Assembly (NCBI GenBank): GCA_003550305.1 | Contig: QKYT01000408.1 | Coordinates: forward strand, 18,469-82,468 | Length of the DNA stretch: 64,000 nt | Source of the DNA: Glomus cerebriforme | Taxonomy: Eukaryota; Glomeromycota; Glomeromycetes; Glomerales; Glomeraceae | Direction of reading: 5' to 3' | Part shown: piece by piece, positions 36,601-48,860 of the stretch | Layout: the number at the start of each line of letters is the position of its first letter | Numbering within the stretch: the stretch's first letter is position 1 | The notes under the pieces: model-generated | What the model saw: only the letters and a program-made list of their open reading frames with translations | Database searches by the model: none | What the model was told of the DNA's origin: nothing | Made by a program: the position numbers and the translations under genes

Positions 36601-38336
36601 CATTCGCTGCATTAATAGACTATAAATGGCGCAAAGCACAATTACACTTCCTTCGTGATATGCTAGTATACTTTATTTTTGCATTATCCTTTTCTTTCAT
36701 TACTAGTATATTCCCTGATGATAAAAATATAACTAATCCTAGAAAAAAAATTAGTTTCCCATTTCAAATAACACTGTATTATTTAGGATATTTTAAACTT
36801 TCTGTGGAGTATCTTCAGCTCAAACATAAAGGTTTTAAAAGATACGCAAACATATACAATTTTTTTGATTGTATATCTGTAATTTTGCCTGTAGGCTTGA
36901 GCATTTCTTTAAATTTTTTACATCCAGATACGAGCGAAGAAACGTTAAGAATTTATACAATTGCAACTTCTTTAATTACATTAGTTATGTGGATTGAATT
37001 GGTAAGTACAAAATTAATTTTTTTTAAATTGATTGTAAAATCAAAAAACAAATTCTAAATTATTCTATCAATTATAGCTTTTATTATTAAGGTTCATCTC
37101 AGGTTGGTAAATATTTTTTAATATCGTTTTTTTTTTTAAAAAAAAAAAATCAAAAATATTAAATAAGATTCTTTATGTTTCTAGGACCAGCGAATTACAT
37201 TAATATAAGCTTGAATATTATTCATAGAGTTTTTTACTTTTTCATGTTTATGTTTATAGTTATAGTTGCGATTGCGCATTCAATGTAAGTGAAATTTATA
37301 TCCTTGGTTATTATAATAATTTTTTAATTCAAAAAACAAAAATTGAATTGAATAATATTTAGGTATCTCCTTTTACGATCACCTGATTCAATAGATCTTA
37401 AACCGGATGGCCAAAATTTTGCCATATTTAATTCATCCACTTCAGAAAATCTAGCACCAGATATTGCGATAAACCAAACATTTGATGTTAATGATGTTAG
37501 TGATAATTATTTTTCAAATTTTTGGCAATCTATTGTAGCTGTTTATTTTTGGATTAATGGACGATGGGATCAATTAGATCAATGGAATTTTTTGCCGGTT
37601 GAGATATTATGCTTTGGTATGTAATTAGGATTTTTTTTTTTTTATTGCATTAAATAAATTTTAACACTAATTATTAATATATATTATTTAACTATAGTTG
37701 CAAGTATTTTGCTTGTTACCATTATGCAAAATATGCTAATTGCTTTTATGACGTAAGTTTCAATAGATTTTCTCTTTTTAATCAATGAAAAATTTTTATT
37801 AATTTGCAATATAATCCAGCTCTGTATTTGATGATGCAAGTGCTTCGGGAAGGCAAGCTGTATTAAAATTTCGTGCAGATTTAATTTGTGGCTATGAAAC
37901 ATTGGTAAAAATAGTTATTAATCGAGAGAATGAAAATGAGAATCCTAGGAAAATTTATTATACTGCTAAAGTTGAAGCAGTTGAAAATTGGGAACGTGAA
38001 GCTAAAAAGTACCGTAAAATGCATAAAATTATTTTAGTTGATAGATTTGATTCTTTAACTGATGATGAGAAAAATGATAATAGCGATGACGAAAATGAAT
38101 ACGGAGAGATATGGGAAAGAATATCAAGAGAGGTTAAGGGTAAAGAAAGAGAAAAATATTCTGGAAGTAGTGTTGATGGAATGTCTAGTAAGTTTAATAG
38201 TATTGTTGGATATAAAACATTTGAAAATAATGATGTTGAGAGAATAGAAAAGAAAATGAAAGAAATACAAGATGAAATGAGAAGTAAAATGAAGGGGTTG
38301 GAAGACAAACTTTTAGAGTTATTAAAAAAACCTTAG
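33692..38336 (+). CDS. TRP-like ion channel with beta-propeller-like N-terminus, copy 1
   Basis: Eight exons join in frame to about 1,363 aa: 33692-33755, 33823-36247, 36350-37001, 37078-37102 (25 nt), 37185-37284, 37363-37616, 37698-37752 and 37820-38336. The N-terminal part (about 1-600) has WD/propeller-like blades such as YYVALSQDGHEVALFNS, KNEKLLAYHNRYFKNIITLY, FIVWDLFSSNSEED and SIQVWRNKP. A helical linker holds the well-conserved IRYDIMGNLIRGNCVSII and HRKDTLIVGYLLDYYSDNA. The channel module has six helices; S4-S5 reads WIELLLLLRFISGPANYINI, the pore loop FWQSIVAVYFWINGRWDQ and S6 VTIMQNMLIAFMT. The tail is Lys/Glu-rich and ends in a coiled coil. The pore fold is Ion_trans/TRP-type; permeant ion, gate and membrane are unknown. 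Start: the first Met, the same exon as in the other copies. Confidence 0.82.
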
Positions 38337-39108
38337 TCCATATTATTTAATTAATTAAAGAAATAAATTTATTTTAAATCGTTAAAAATCGCTTTGGTTT
38401 TACCTAAAGATATAGTTACTTATTCTGAACTTCCACTTGTGTCGTAAAATTGAATATCTACTACGCCATATAGGTTTTCATATCACTCCTAATTTAATAG
38501 TAATTTGATGCCACAGGGATAGGGTAGGTCAGGCAATCAAATTACTATTTAATTAGATGAATCATTTCGCCTTATTGCCTTATTGCTTATTTATTATTAA
38601 ATCTAATTATAGATTTATTTTAAGAAATAATAAATAAGGGTCGTAACTACTCTAAGTATTCAACCGAATTTCCTAAATTATTAGAGATTACTGCGACATA
38701 AACTACATCATTTTACAATAGAATTTATGATCGTCAAAAAAATTTACTATTTTAACCAACTTCTAAATACTAATGTTTATAGAACAAAAAGAAATGTTTT
38801 CATTTGCTACAATAATAATAATCTATTATACTTTTTAGTAACTTTCTCGAATTCTATATTCATTGTATAATGATGATCAAATAAAATTGTAATACTCGGA
38901 TATTTTTTTTTTGATTTATAAATAGAATTTTAATACTCCGAGAAAAAAAGTATATATAGAGCGATAGAATTAAAGATTTTCCAGCAAGTAGTTCAATAAA
39001 TCGTTTAAACAGACATATAGATTTACATAACTTATAGAGATATTGCATTTTTTTCATTTTCTTCGCATATACTGATATAGATACTTCATAATTATCACTA
39101 TCATAAAA
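38337..39108. other. intergenic between channel copy 1 and acyltransferase
   Basis: AT-rich, with no conserved ORF. Near 38487-38563 TAATAGTAATTTGATGCC and a partial inverse (CAATCAAATTACTATTTAA) form a loose inverted repeat. Confidence 0.4.
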
Positions 39109-40500
39109 ATGTCATTTGCATCTCAACCTAGCATTTTCACAAAATCAAATCTAGTTTATATACCATTATCAATAACAATCACTCACATATTAAATTTTAT
39201 TGTTAATTCACCTTTATCAATATGGCAAGAGTTTCCACCAAAATTACCTAGTACTGTTTATTCTTCAATATTTTTTACTCCGATATTATTGTTCATATTA
39301 CTTACGTTTAAACCAATTCAAACAAGAAAACATTTTAACACATTATTATCTCTTGCATTTATATTTATTTCAATTCCAATAAGTTTTCGTGGAAGGTATT
39401 CCCTTTCACTTCAAAAAACTTTCGTATTTATAATCGTATTTTTTGGTTCAAAGATGTTATTGTTCTTAAAATTTAATAACCCAATTTTGAATTGAAAAAA
39501 ATTAGATCAAAAGAAAGAATTCAAGCCATACCTTTTGACATTATTTAATTGGCGTCATAATTCTTATATAATTCCTCCAAAATCGGAAATTTCAAATGAA
39601 AAAGAAAATAATTTAATTATTAAATCACCTACCACTTCACAAATTGACAATAAATTAATTAATCGCGTATTAATTGTCATTGCAAAATGGTTAATTTTTG
39701 AATTTGCATTTTTTACACTTTTCATTTCAACTAAATATGTAACAGAAATTCCAGAGAAGACTTATCAAATTTGTTTAGTAGAATTTATCACAAAGGGAAT
39801 TCCTCCCATTAAAATGACTTCAATGTTACAAAACTTGAATTTAATGATAGTTATATATCCGTGCCTTTCATTAGGTTACGATATGACTACTATTCTTTTC
39901 ACAATCCTCCTTCGCTTCTTCTTTCATTCCACATCAGAAAAAATTAATCACAAACCTATTTTAATCCAATGTGGTCTTCTTACTCCTTTAGAATATGTTT
40001 CTTTAAAAGAATGGATTGTTACATTCCTATTTAACACAAAACCTATGTTTAGCGAACCATGGATGGCATCGAGTCCTCGTGATTTTTGGTCTGTACGTTG
40101 GCAATTATTACTTAATGAATTTTTTAAAGAATTAGGTTATTTACCTGTTAGAAATTTATTCATTCCGTTTGTTCCAAAGAAAATTGCAAATATTATGGGC
40201 GTATTAGGTGCTTTTGGCGTTAGCGCTTTATTGCATGAATACATTATTATTGTGAATCTTGGTTTTTGGACAGGTGAACAATTTTTTTTCTTTATGATAC
40301 ATGGTGTAATATTTATCTTGTGGGAAGCTGTGTTTGATCATAAGAAAATAATTGAAGATACAAAAATCAGAAGGTTCTTAAAATGGATCTTGTTGTTAGT
40401 TATCAATTTGATATTTTTACCAGCATTTCTTGGACCTTCGATAAGAATTCTTAACTTTTCCGATATTTCATCATATTTTGCTAAATATTATGTGAATTAA
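39109..40500 (+). CDS. MBOAT/wax-synthase-like membrane O-acyltransferase (possible in-frame stop)
   Basis: One frame spans the locus but is interrupted by TGA at 39493-39495. Read through, it is about 463 aa with eight or more membrane helices. The C-terminal half is typical of the wax-synthase branch of MBOAT enzymes: EPWMASSPRDFWSVRWQLLL, LGYLPVRNLF and GAFGVSALLHEYIIIVN, with the catalytic-type His, then FFMIHGVIFILWEAVF. Such enzymes esterify acyl groups onto lipid or sterol alcohols in the ER. Either the TGA is a real nonsense change, or a 60-nt intron (39446-39505, GTTCAA..ATTAG) removes it and keeps phase, or it is a base error. The proposed donor is poor compared with others in the window. 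The gene lies between convergent channel copies 1 and 2. Confidence 0.7.
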
Positions 40501-41020
40501 TATTTCAAAGTATTTAATTTTACAAGATATTTATTTATATTAATGAACATTTTAATAAGTTAATTTTCAATAGAACTTAATAAATTTTATAGTTTATATG
40601 CATTTTAATAACTGATGAATATTATAATCAAAATAAAAATAACTTTTTTTTTTTTTTTACCCATAACAGATTATAAATGATTTATAAGAATATAAAAATT
40701 TCGTAGGTGTACGCGAAAAAATAATCTCGTCGATTTCATTCAACGCATTTAGATTTTAGTTTTATCGTTTATTTAATAAAGCAAACATATACCAGTAGTA
40801 TTTCAATGTTATAAAAAAAAATGTAAAATATTTCTAAAATTTCATTTGGAAGTTTTTTATTACATAAGATGGTCGGAGAAAAAATTTTGATTAGCGGAAT
40901 TAGTAAGAGTTTTACCATTTTGATGAACCTGATTAAAATTTATCATTTGTGTAGCATAAAAGAGTTCTTTTAACAGTTTAAGAGTACATGGGCACTTCAT
41001 ATTATCGGTTTATGGACTGT

Positions 41021-41194
41021 TGTAGTCCAAACGTAACCATGACTTGGGATATCCCAAATCAAACTTGGGAAAGCAAGCTAGTAAATTTTAAATATTTAAC
41101 GTCTCAAACTACCATCTAAGACTGGGTTAGTTTGGGACATGATCAAGTTTCGGATATCCAAGTTGGATTTGGACATGGTAGAATTTGGGCTACA
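41021..41194. mobile_element. small terminal-inverted-repeat element
   Basis: The left end TGTAGTCCAAACGTAACCATG and the right end, which reads TGTAGCCCAAATTCTACCATG in reverse complement, are inverted copies. Inner TTGGGATATCC / GGATATCCAA arms extend the symmetry. It is about 174 bp and non-coding, so MITE-like. A diverged relative is at about 32116-32203. No convincing target duplication was found. Confidence 0.6.
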
Positions 41195-41347
41195 ATATCT
41201 TAATTCCTGTTTTCAATTTCACTAGCAGGTGATCACGTTCTATAACCAATGAAATTCAAACTCCGCTCTATCCCATAATTTACTAAGTTTCAAAATATGA
41301 ATATAAATAAACCACAGGTTTATAGATATTTGACCATATCTTTCCAC

Positions 41348-41409
41348 GAGGCACCCACAGAACGAATAAATCTTTCGCCTTTTACTAAAGGTTTCCGTGT
41401 GGGTGTCTC
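41348..41409. repeat. GC-rich-arm hairpin
   Basis: GAGGCACCCACA at 41348-41359 pairs with TGTGGGTGTCTC at 41398-41409 with one mismatch, across a 38-nt loop, in otherwise AT-rich non-coding DNA. Confidence 0.5.
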
Positions 41410-42511
41410 ATTAAAGTGGATTTGAAAAATTTTTTGAAAATTCTCTATTTTAGAGAATTTTTTTTTTTTTATAATTATTAGCGGGTTGGCGAGTTGGCCG
41501 GTTTGAGCGGTGTATATGAAAAATTTTATTTACTGTTAAAAACGTACTATACTTGGAACCGAACGTTATGTTAATTCTGGCCAAATTTTAATGCCAGCCA
41601 GAATTAAGTAGGATTTTGGACAGAGTTTTTTTTTTTTGACCGGATTTAATTTCAAACAGGCAGTTTTATTTGTCAGTTGGTTAAAAATTAATTTTTTTAA
41701 TGAAATGTTTAATTCAAATAAATTAAAATAATATTATTACTGACTTCACAAATTTAAAAGAACTTGTTTTATCATTTCATTATAAAGATTCTTTTAATGA
41801 ACTTAATAAGTTTCAATATACTATTACTTTTCCTCAATTATAAATTTTCTTATGGTTACCCAAAATTTAGACTTTTAGATGCTTTAGTAAAATATTCTAC
41901 AAACAATTTTTATGATTTTTTTTATTAATTGGAGAAATCGTGTACCACAAAACTTCTTTCTTTTACTGTCATTAAATATTTTGAAGATGATAATAGTTTA
42001 GAGAACAATGATGAAAATATGAAATTTTGGGCATTATTTAAAAAATTTGAGACTGTAAAGTTTGAAGATGAAGAACAATTATACAGTATTTTATTTAATG
42101 AAGTTTTTTTTACAATAATTAGAAATCTTAAAATATTGTTTGCTTGTGGCGCGATCAGTTTAATGTTTAATAAATTTTTATTGAAATTCTTTCACTCAAT
42201 CAAATTGAACATTTACGGTAACGGTGCTTTTAATAATTTTGTACTAAAAATTGATGCGTGTTAAGCTCTCCAAGTTTTATAACTTGTTCAGAACTTAATT
42301 AGCTCATTTTTTTGCATTAACCTGTATTTATTAATTATTATAATTTTGATAAATTGTACAAAATGGAACTTACATTTTTTTATGAAGAATTTAAAAAAAT
42401 TTCTATAGTCTAAACTAAAATTAATCTTTTCTATATATATATATATATAACGATTAAATATTACACATTAAAATAATAAATAAATAAATAATAATAAAAT
42501 TAAATTATGAA

Positions 42512-45500
42512 TTAAGTTTTAAATAATTCTAAAAGTTGTACAAGTTTGTCTTCCAAACCTTTAATATTACTTTTCATTTCATCTTTAATTTCTTTCATTT
42601 TATTTTTTACATCATCTTGAACTTCTTTCATTTTCTTTTCCAATTTCTCAACATCATTATTTTCAAATGATTTATATCCCCTAATACTATTAAACTTACT
42701 AGACGATCCATCATAACTACTTCCAGAATAATCTCTTTTTTTTTTACCCTTAATCTCTTTTGAGAATCTTTCCCATATCTCTCCATATTCATCATCGCTC
42801 TTCTCATCATCAGTCACAGATTCAAATCTATCAACTAAAATACTTTTATGCAATTTACGATATTTTTTAGCTTCACTCTCCCAATTTTCAACTGCTTCAA
42901 GTTTAGCAACGTAATAAAGTTTCCTAGGATTCTCTATGTCATTATTTCGACTGACAATAACCTTTATTAGTGTTTCATAGTCACAAATTAAATCTGCACG
43001 AAATTTTAATACAGCTTGCCTTCCCGATGTACTTGCATCATCAAATACGGAACTAAATTAATTAAAATTTGAATTAATAATTTTTATCATTGATTGAAAG
43101 AAAAAAAAATTCATTAAACTTACGTCATAAAAGCAACCAGCATATTTTGCATAACAGTAATAAGTAATATACTTGCAACTATAATTAAATAATATAAATA
43201 TAATTATTTTCAACAATTATTTTAATATTAAATAAAATCCTAATTACATACCAAAGCATAATATCTCAATCGGCAAAAAATTCCATTGATCTACTTGATC
43301 CCATCGTCCATTAATCCAAAAATAAACAGCTACAATAGATTGCCAAAAATTTGAAAAATAATTATCACTAACATTATTGACATCAAATGTTTGGTTTATT
43401 GTTATATCTGGATTAAGATTTACTGAAGTAAAACTTTGACCATTAGGTACAAGATGTATTAAATCAGGTGATCGCAAAAGGAGATACCTAAAAAAATAAT
43501 TGATTTTTTTTTTTTTTTTTTTGCATTAAAATTTTAAAATTTCAATCAAAATACTTATAAAATTTGTAAGATTTTTATAAAAATTACTCACATTGAATGC
43601 GCAATTGCAACTATAACTATAGTCATGAAGATGAAAAAGTAAAAAACTCTACTTATAATACTTATACTTATGTTAATGTAATTCGCTGGTCCTATATATA
43701 AGCACAATATATCTTAATATTTATTTATTAACATTTTCAAAGAAACGATATTAATAATATTTTTACAAACCTGAAAAAAATCTTAATAATAAAAGCTATA
43801 ATTAAATAGAATTATTCAGTATTAATTTATTTATTTTTTGTATTTAAAATCAATTCAAAAATTTAATTTTGACTTACCAATTCAATCCACATAATGAATG
43901 TAATTAAAGAAGTTGCAACTGTATAACTTCTCAATATTAATTCGTTCTCATTTGGGTTTAAAATTCTTAAAGAAATAACCAAACCTATAGGCAAAATTAC
44001 AGATATAAGATCAAAAAAATTGTAAATATTCATATATCTTTTAAAACCTTTTTGTTTGAGCTGAAGATACTCCACAGAAAGTCTAAGATATCCTAAATAA
44101 TACAATACTATATGAAATGAAACAACAACATTATATCTAATATTAGGTATAAAATCTCCATTATGAAATACACTAGTAATAAAACAAAAGAATAGTGCAA
44201 AATTAGAATATATTATAATATCACGAAGAAAGTATAGTTGTGCTTTGCGCCATTTATAATCTATTAATGCAGCAAGTGAAGGATTTGAGAATATTGTTGT
44301 TCTATTATCACGCATTAATACGCGAAAAAAGGGCGAATATTGCTCATCTTCTAATTTAATGTATCCATGAGGTAACAAAAGCGTCTTAAAAAGTCGCCAA
44401 ATTAAATATTGATCGAGAAATATGCCACTTCTCTTTGGTAAATGTTGTGGATAAGCAAAGAAATCTGGAAGTGGAACTATATTCAATTTTGTCATCACAG
44501 ATGGATCATGTCTCCTAATATTTAGAAGGCTATGGTTTGATAAAAGAAATAAATCAACTTACAATAATTAGAGCAAGATTCTTTGCACAATTTAAGAGTT
44601 AAAATCATAGTAATGGAGCTAAGAAATTTACTTACTTTTGTTTTAATTTCCTTACAGAATTTACGAGCTTGTCTGTAAAATTTGACACATACTTAGTATT
44701 TGGTTTTCTTTGGAGTTCTTGTCGAATATATATCGCATGTACATCTTTATGAAAACCTTTCTCCAATTCATATGAAGATATTAAAGATTGATTAATAGAT
44801 GATTGTTTCTTTCCAAAACATGGTTTATAAAATAATTCTCTGACATAATAATCCAGGTGATGATTATATAAATGTGGTAATGCCCGAGAGATTGTATTCA
44901 TCCATCCAACACTTATAATCGCATTATCAGAATAATAATCTAATAAATATCCGACAATTATTGTATCCTTCCTGTGTACCCCAGTAGAAGATTCGATGGC
45001 CACTTCTAAATCGCTTTTTTTTAGAGAATTGGAGTCCCAAGAATATAAACGAGGAAGATGTAAATGATTATTCGTCTTTGCATTCATCGCTCTTAAATTG
45101 GCTTCACTTGATTTGCTTAACTTGTTCCTATTTGTAAATAAAATTTTTTTAATAATAGAAACACAATTTCCTCGTATAAGATTTCCCATTATATCATATC
45201 TAATCTCAGCGAGTTGAAAAATAATAGGTTCATCTATTATAAACTTTTTAACAATTTTTTTTATGTGAGCTTGAAACTCATCGAAAAAAATTCCTTTCTT
45301 TGGATTTTTACGACCATCAGAATGAAAGTAATATTCAAGTGCAACACATGCATCCTTAAGAATTAAGACATGCGGCCAATGTATTTGAATTATTTCTTCG
45401 TCCATATCATTTGATGAATTTTCGGAACATAATGTAAATTTAAGTAAAAATTCATTTTTTCCAACTAATAATGATTTAACTTCAATTTTTTGATGATTAC

Positions 45501-47227
45501 TTATCCAAATATATTCAAGAGATGGATGCGTTTTTAATGGTTTATTTCTCCAAACTTGTATAGAATAATGTCCAATGACTACCCGAAGAGTCATATCTCC
45601 GTTAATAAATACTAATATTTGAGGAATTGATTCACTACGAATCCAGGGTTCAATATATTCGCCATAGTTAACTTCTTTCTCTAAGGTATTAGCATCCAAC
45701 ATTTTATCGAAATGATAAATTGGATAATAATTTTTTGTACTTCCGACTAATTCTTGTGCCATGATTGTATCTATTGGTTTTAATAAAATATTACTAGGTG
45801 TTCTAAGAACATTGATTAGATCTGGATGATCAAATAAAGAGTTAACAGTCCCGTCTTCAGGGTTCATATAAATTATATTTCCATTAGAACTAGCATAGCT
45901 ATGATGATGTCGAAACACATCTAACATATTCAAAGAATCATAAGTAATTTTGACAGAATCCTCCTCTGAATTTGAAGAAAATAAATCCCAAACTACAAAT
46001 ACACTCCTAATTGATCCTTCGTTATAAGTTTTTACTATTTCAATTTCTTCTATTTCATAATCTTCAATTTTTTGCTCACCGATAATCAATAATTTCTCAT
46101 CATTACAGATAAATTGAATATGAATAATACTATGAATATCCGTAAATTCTTTTGTACAAATTTCCAAACAATTTTCCATTAAAAATAATGTAATAATATT
46201 ATTGTAATGTCTGTTGTGATAAGCCAATAATTTTTCATTTTTTGAAATTTCAATTATAATATTATTTTTAGAAGTTCTATTAGCCACAATAAAAGGAAGT
46301 TCTTTAGGGTTATACTTAGTAGAATTTATTTTAAATAATTTAACTAATTCTCCACAATTAGATCCCCTTAAATTGTAACATTCAAGCGTATTCAATTTAT
46401 CCAATTTATAATCTTGTACGAAGAGATAATTTTTTTTAATATTTCTATAAAATAAATTTAATTGTGGATTATCTTCATGACTAATTTGATTTAAGATTAC
46501 TGATGGGAAATAGAACTCAGTTGCATTGTTTGAATTCTTGCCGAATAATGCTTTAAAAACCCTTTTATTCAATGTATTATAATGAAATGGACTTTGAAAT
46601 ATACGATAATTTATAGGAATATTAGCTTTTGTAATACCATAATGATGAATTATAATAATATTTTGTTTATGGGAAGATGAGCCAAGGACCCTTATTATGC
46701 CACCAAGATCATCGAGTGTAGTACGAATTCTTTCTTTATTTAATGTAGAGAATATCCAAGTGGAATGATGATTTTTCTTTTTTCCACCACTTTCCAAATC
46801 ACCTAAAGAATCACTCGTAGTTGTATGTGTCAATACACTATTTATAGATTGTCTAGTTAAGCTTGCATTACGTTGCTTAGAATCTTTATCTCCTGACATT
46901 AAATGAACATTTTTATTAAAGCATGATAATGCAATTAAAATTTCTCCATTTGCTAATTTGTTAGAAATTGATAATGACCATGTGACGTGGCTAAATGATA
47001 CTGCGTTAGCTTCTTTGAAAGGTTTGTAAAAGAATGGTTTTAGTTCATTTAATGTGTCGATTGTACAAGTTGATATTTCCAATTTAGCTAAAAAAAAAAA
47101 AAAAAAATTTATTCATCTTTTTTTATTTTAATAACGGAAATAATTTAAAAATAGGATCCTTACATGAATTGAAGATCGCGACTTCGTGCCCATCTTGACT
47201 CAGAGCAACATAATACTTTACCACCAT
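42512..47227 (-). CDS. TRP-like ion channel with beta-propeller-like N-terminus, copy 2
   Basis: Eight exons join in frame to about 1,374 aa: 47227-47164, 47087-44636, 44529-43878, 43795-43771 (25 nt), 43691-43592, 43487-43252, 43178-43124 and 43052-42512. It is collinear with copy 1 throughout: MVVKYYVALSQDGHEVAIFN at the start, FVVWDLFSSNSEEDSVKITY in the propeller, IRYDIMGNLIRGNC in the linker and FWQSIVAVYFWINGRWDQ in the pore. Exon 6, which encodes the S5-pore linker, is 18 nt shorter than in copies 1 and 3. The tail keeps a Lys/Glu coiled coil (EKKMKEVQDDVKNKMKEIKD). No stop or frameshift was found. It lies tail to tail with copy 1 and is the closer of the two relatives to it, so an inverted duplication is likely. 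Confidence 0.82.
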
Positions 47228-47911
47228 TATTAAATTTACTTTCGAAAATTATGATTAAAAATAATAATGATAATAATAATAAAAAAAGGAAATTGCAAAG
47301 AAAATATTATTTTAATTTTTAATTTTTTTTTTTTTCGATTTCACGTAGATTATATAAATATTTATACCCTTTTTCACGGACTTTTACACGTGGAATTAAT
47401 TAATTATTTTGTCGATCCAAAATGAAGCGTAATTCCGTACTTAATAACTTTTCTCGCTGATACTATAATGAATATATCATAAATCACCGGCAATGATTGT
47501 TACCATCGGTGATTATCAGAACGAATAAACATTTTTAAAATTAAACTTTATATATTTATTGTAAAAGTAAATTAAATAAAAGTCGATTTAACTATATTTG
47601 TAAATTTACGAGAAAAAAGTTATTTTTAGGTTAGAAAGGATAATTTTTTAGGAAATTTTTATGTTCAATTTTTATTACCAATATTTTTAACTATAATTAT
47701 CGACATGAATTGACGATCGCTGATGAGCTTTAAGTAATAATAGTTAAAAATTTTTTACATTATTTTTTATTAATTTCTGTAAAAAATAAATAAAAGTGCA
47801 AATACGGAAATGACTTTCCTTTTACGTTTTAGAGTTGAAAACTCAATTTTAGGGGGGGGGAACGTGCGATCATATGTCGTACAATTCCAATTATCTGCAT
47901 AACTTTTTTTA

Positions 47912-48843
47912 ATGTACAGTACAGTATACTGTATTTAAGATGAATATATTAATAATGTACTATGGGCCAAGTATATAATGCCTTAAAACATTTGGGCTGG
48001 CATATTTTATTTGTGAATAAAATTTTTTAACACAATTTCCTCGTATAAGATTTCCCACTATATCATATCTAACATCAGTGAGTTGAAAAATAATAGGATT
48101 ATTTTTTATAAATGTTTTAATAATATGATTTCTAATACAAAATGACAATATTCATGCATCCTTAAGAATTAAGACATTATATGGCCAATGTAATTGAATT
48201 ATCTCAGTCTTAATTTACTGCTATGATTGTTAGAAATTTCGAAAAAGAAGATTATATAATCATCGTTAAATCTCTATTTATCTATTTTTTTATGAGAATT
48301 TGATTCGGGTAACTATCGCAATATTGAGTGTTATTTATGAAAAGATTTTTTTGTGTATTAAGTGTTTCGGCGCGAAGATCTTACCATTTAGATCTACATA
48401 AATTTAGTAATAATCTCGGTTCGAAAACTTAAATTTGGTGGTGTGACATCATTAAAGAGGATTGACACGGAAATGTGGATAAATAAAGAAAAGGGGCTTT
48501 GAAAATGAAATTTGTACACTTTTTTAGCTGTAACACAATATAAATTAAACTATCGAACATTTCTTGGCATCATTAGTTAAATTATACGGGCCAAAACATA
48601 GCAGATATGTAGTATATTGGAAAATGACTTAACTAATTACGTCACTGTTACAAAAGTTTCATTTGAGCTGATTTTTATACAATTCTAGCACCAGAAATAC
48701 CGTTAAGCTCATATTTAGTAAGGTATATTGTTTTAATTGACGTTCTCCAAAGGGGATAGCCTCAACTCTTAATTTTATTCAGTAGGAGTAATTTAAGTAA
48801 TTTATCGGCTCGTTCATATATGTTATATACTGTACTGTACATA
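47912..48843. repeat. 0.9-kb segment bounded by a perfect 17-bp inverted repeat
   Basis: ATGTACAGTACAGTATA occurs at 47912-47928 and, in exact reverse complement, at 48827-48843. The interior contains the channel pseudogene fragment and no other coding sequence. It could be a transposon-like cassette, but TACTGTA-type motifs recur elsewhere in this window, so chance is possible. Confidence 0.45.
47980..48220 (-). pseudogene. truncated fourth TRP-like channel copy
   Basis: The minus strand reads EIIQLHWPYNVLILKDA then a stop, followed after missing sequence by IKTFIKNNPIIFQLTDVRYD and IVGNLIRGNC, which then runs out of homology. These match two blocks of the linker in the three full genes, with the 50-odd residues between them deleted. 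The PYNV variant resembles copy 3, while ILKDA resembles copies 1 and 2, so it derives from a separate copy. Nothing upstream or downstream of the linker survives. Confidence 0.8.
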
Positions 48844-48860
48844 AATTTTGATACAGTATA

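Larger units (their letters stand above)
40501..42511. other. intergenic with repeat relics and one weak ORF
   Basis: Contains the inverted-repeat element at 41021-41194, a hairpin at 41348-41409, a dispersed repeat relic at about 41550-41660 and a (TA)n run at about 42432-42449. An open frame at about 41929-42264 (111 codons, starting only at TTG, with FEDDNSLENNDENMKFW and a hydrophobic middle) has no recognisable domain and may be a gene remnant. Confidence 0.4.
47228..48860. other. intergenic with channel-gene fragment between 17-bp inverted repeats
   Basis: Upstream region of channel copy 2, then the truncated fourth copy at about 47980-48220. A perfect 17-bp inverted repeat (ATGTACAGTACAGTATA) at 47912-47928 and 48827-48843 brackets about 0.9 kb including that fragment. 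No intact gene was seen. Confidence 0.5.

Noticed and set aside
41929..42264. 111-codon open frame between the acyltransferase and channel copy 2
   Set aside because: It starts only at TTG, has no recognisable domain and lies among repeat relics; kept only as a remark in the intergenic entry.
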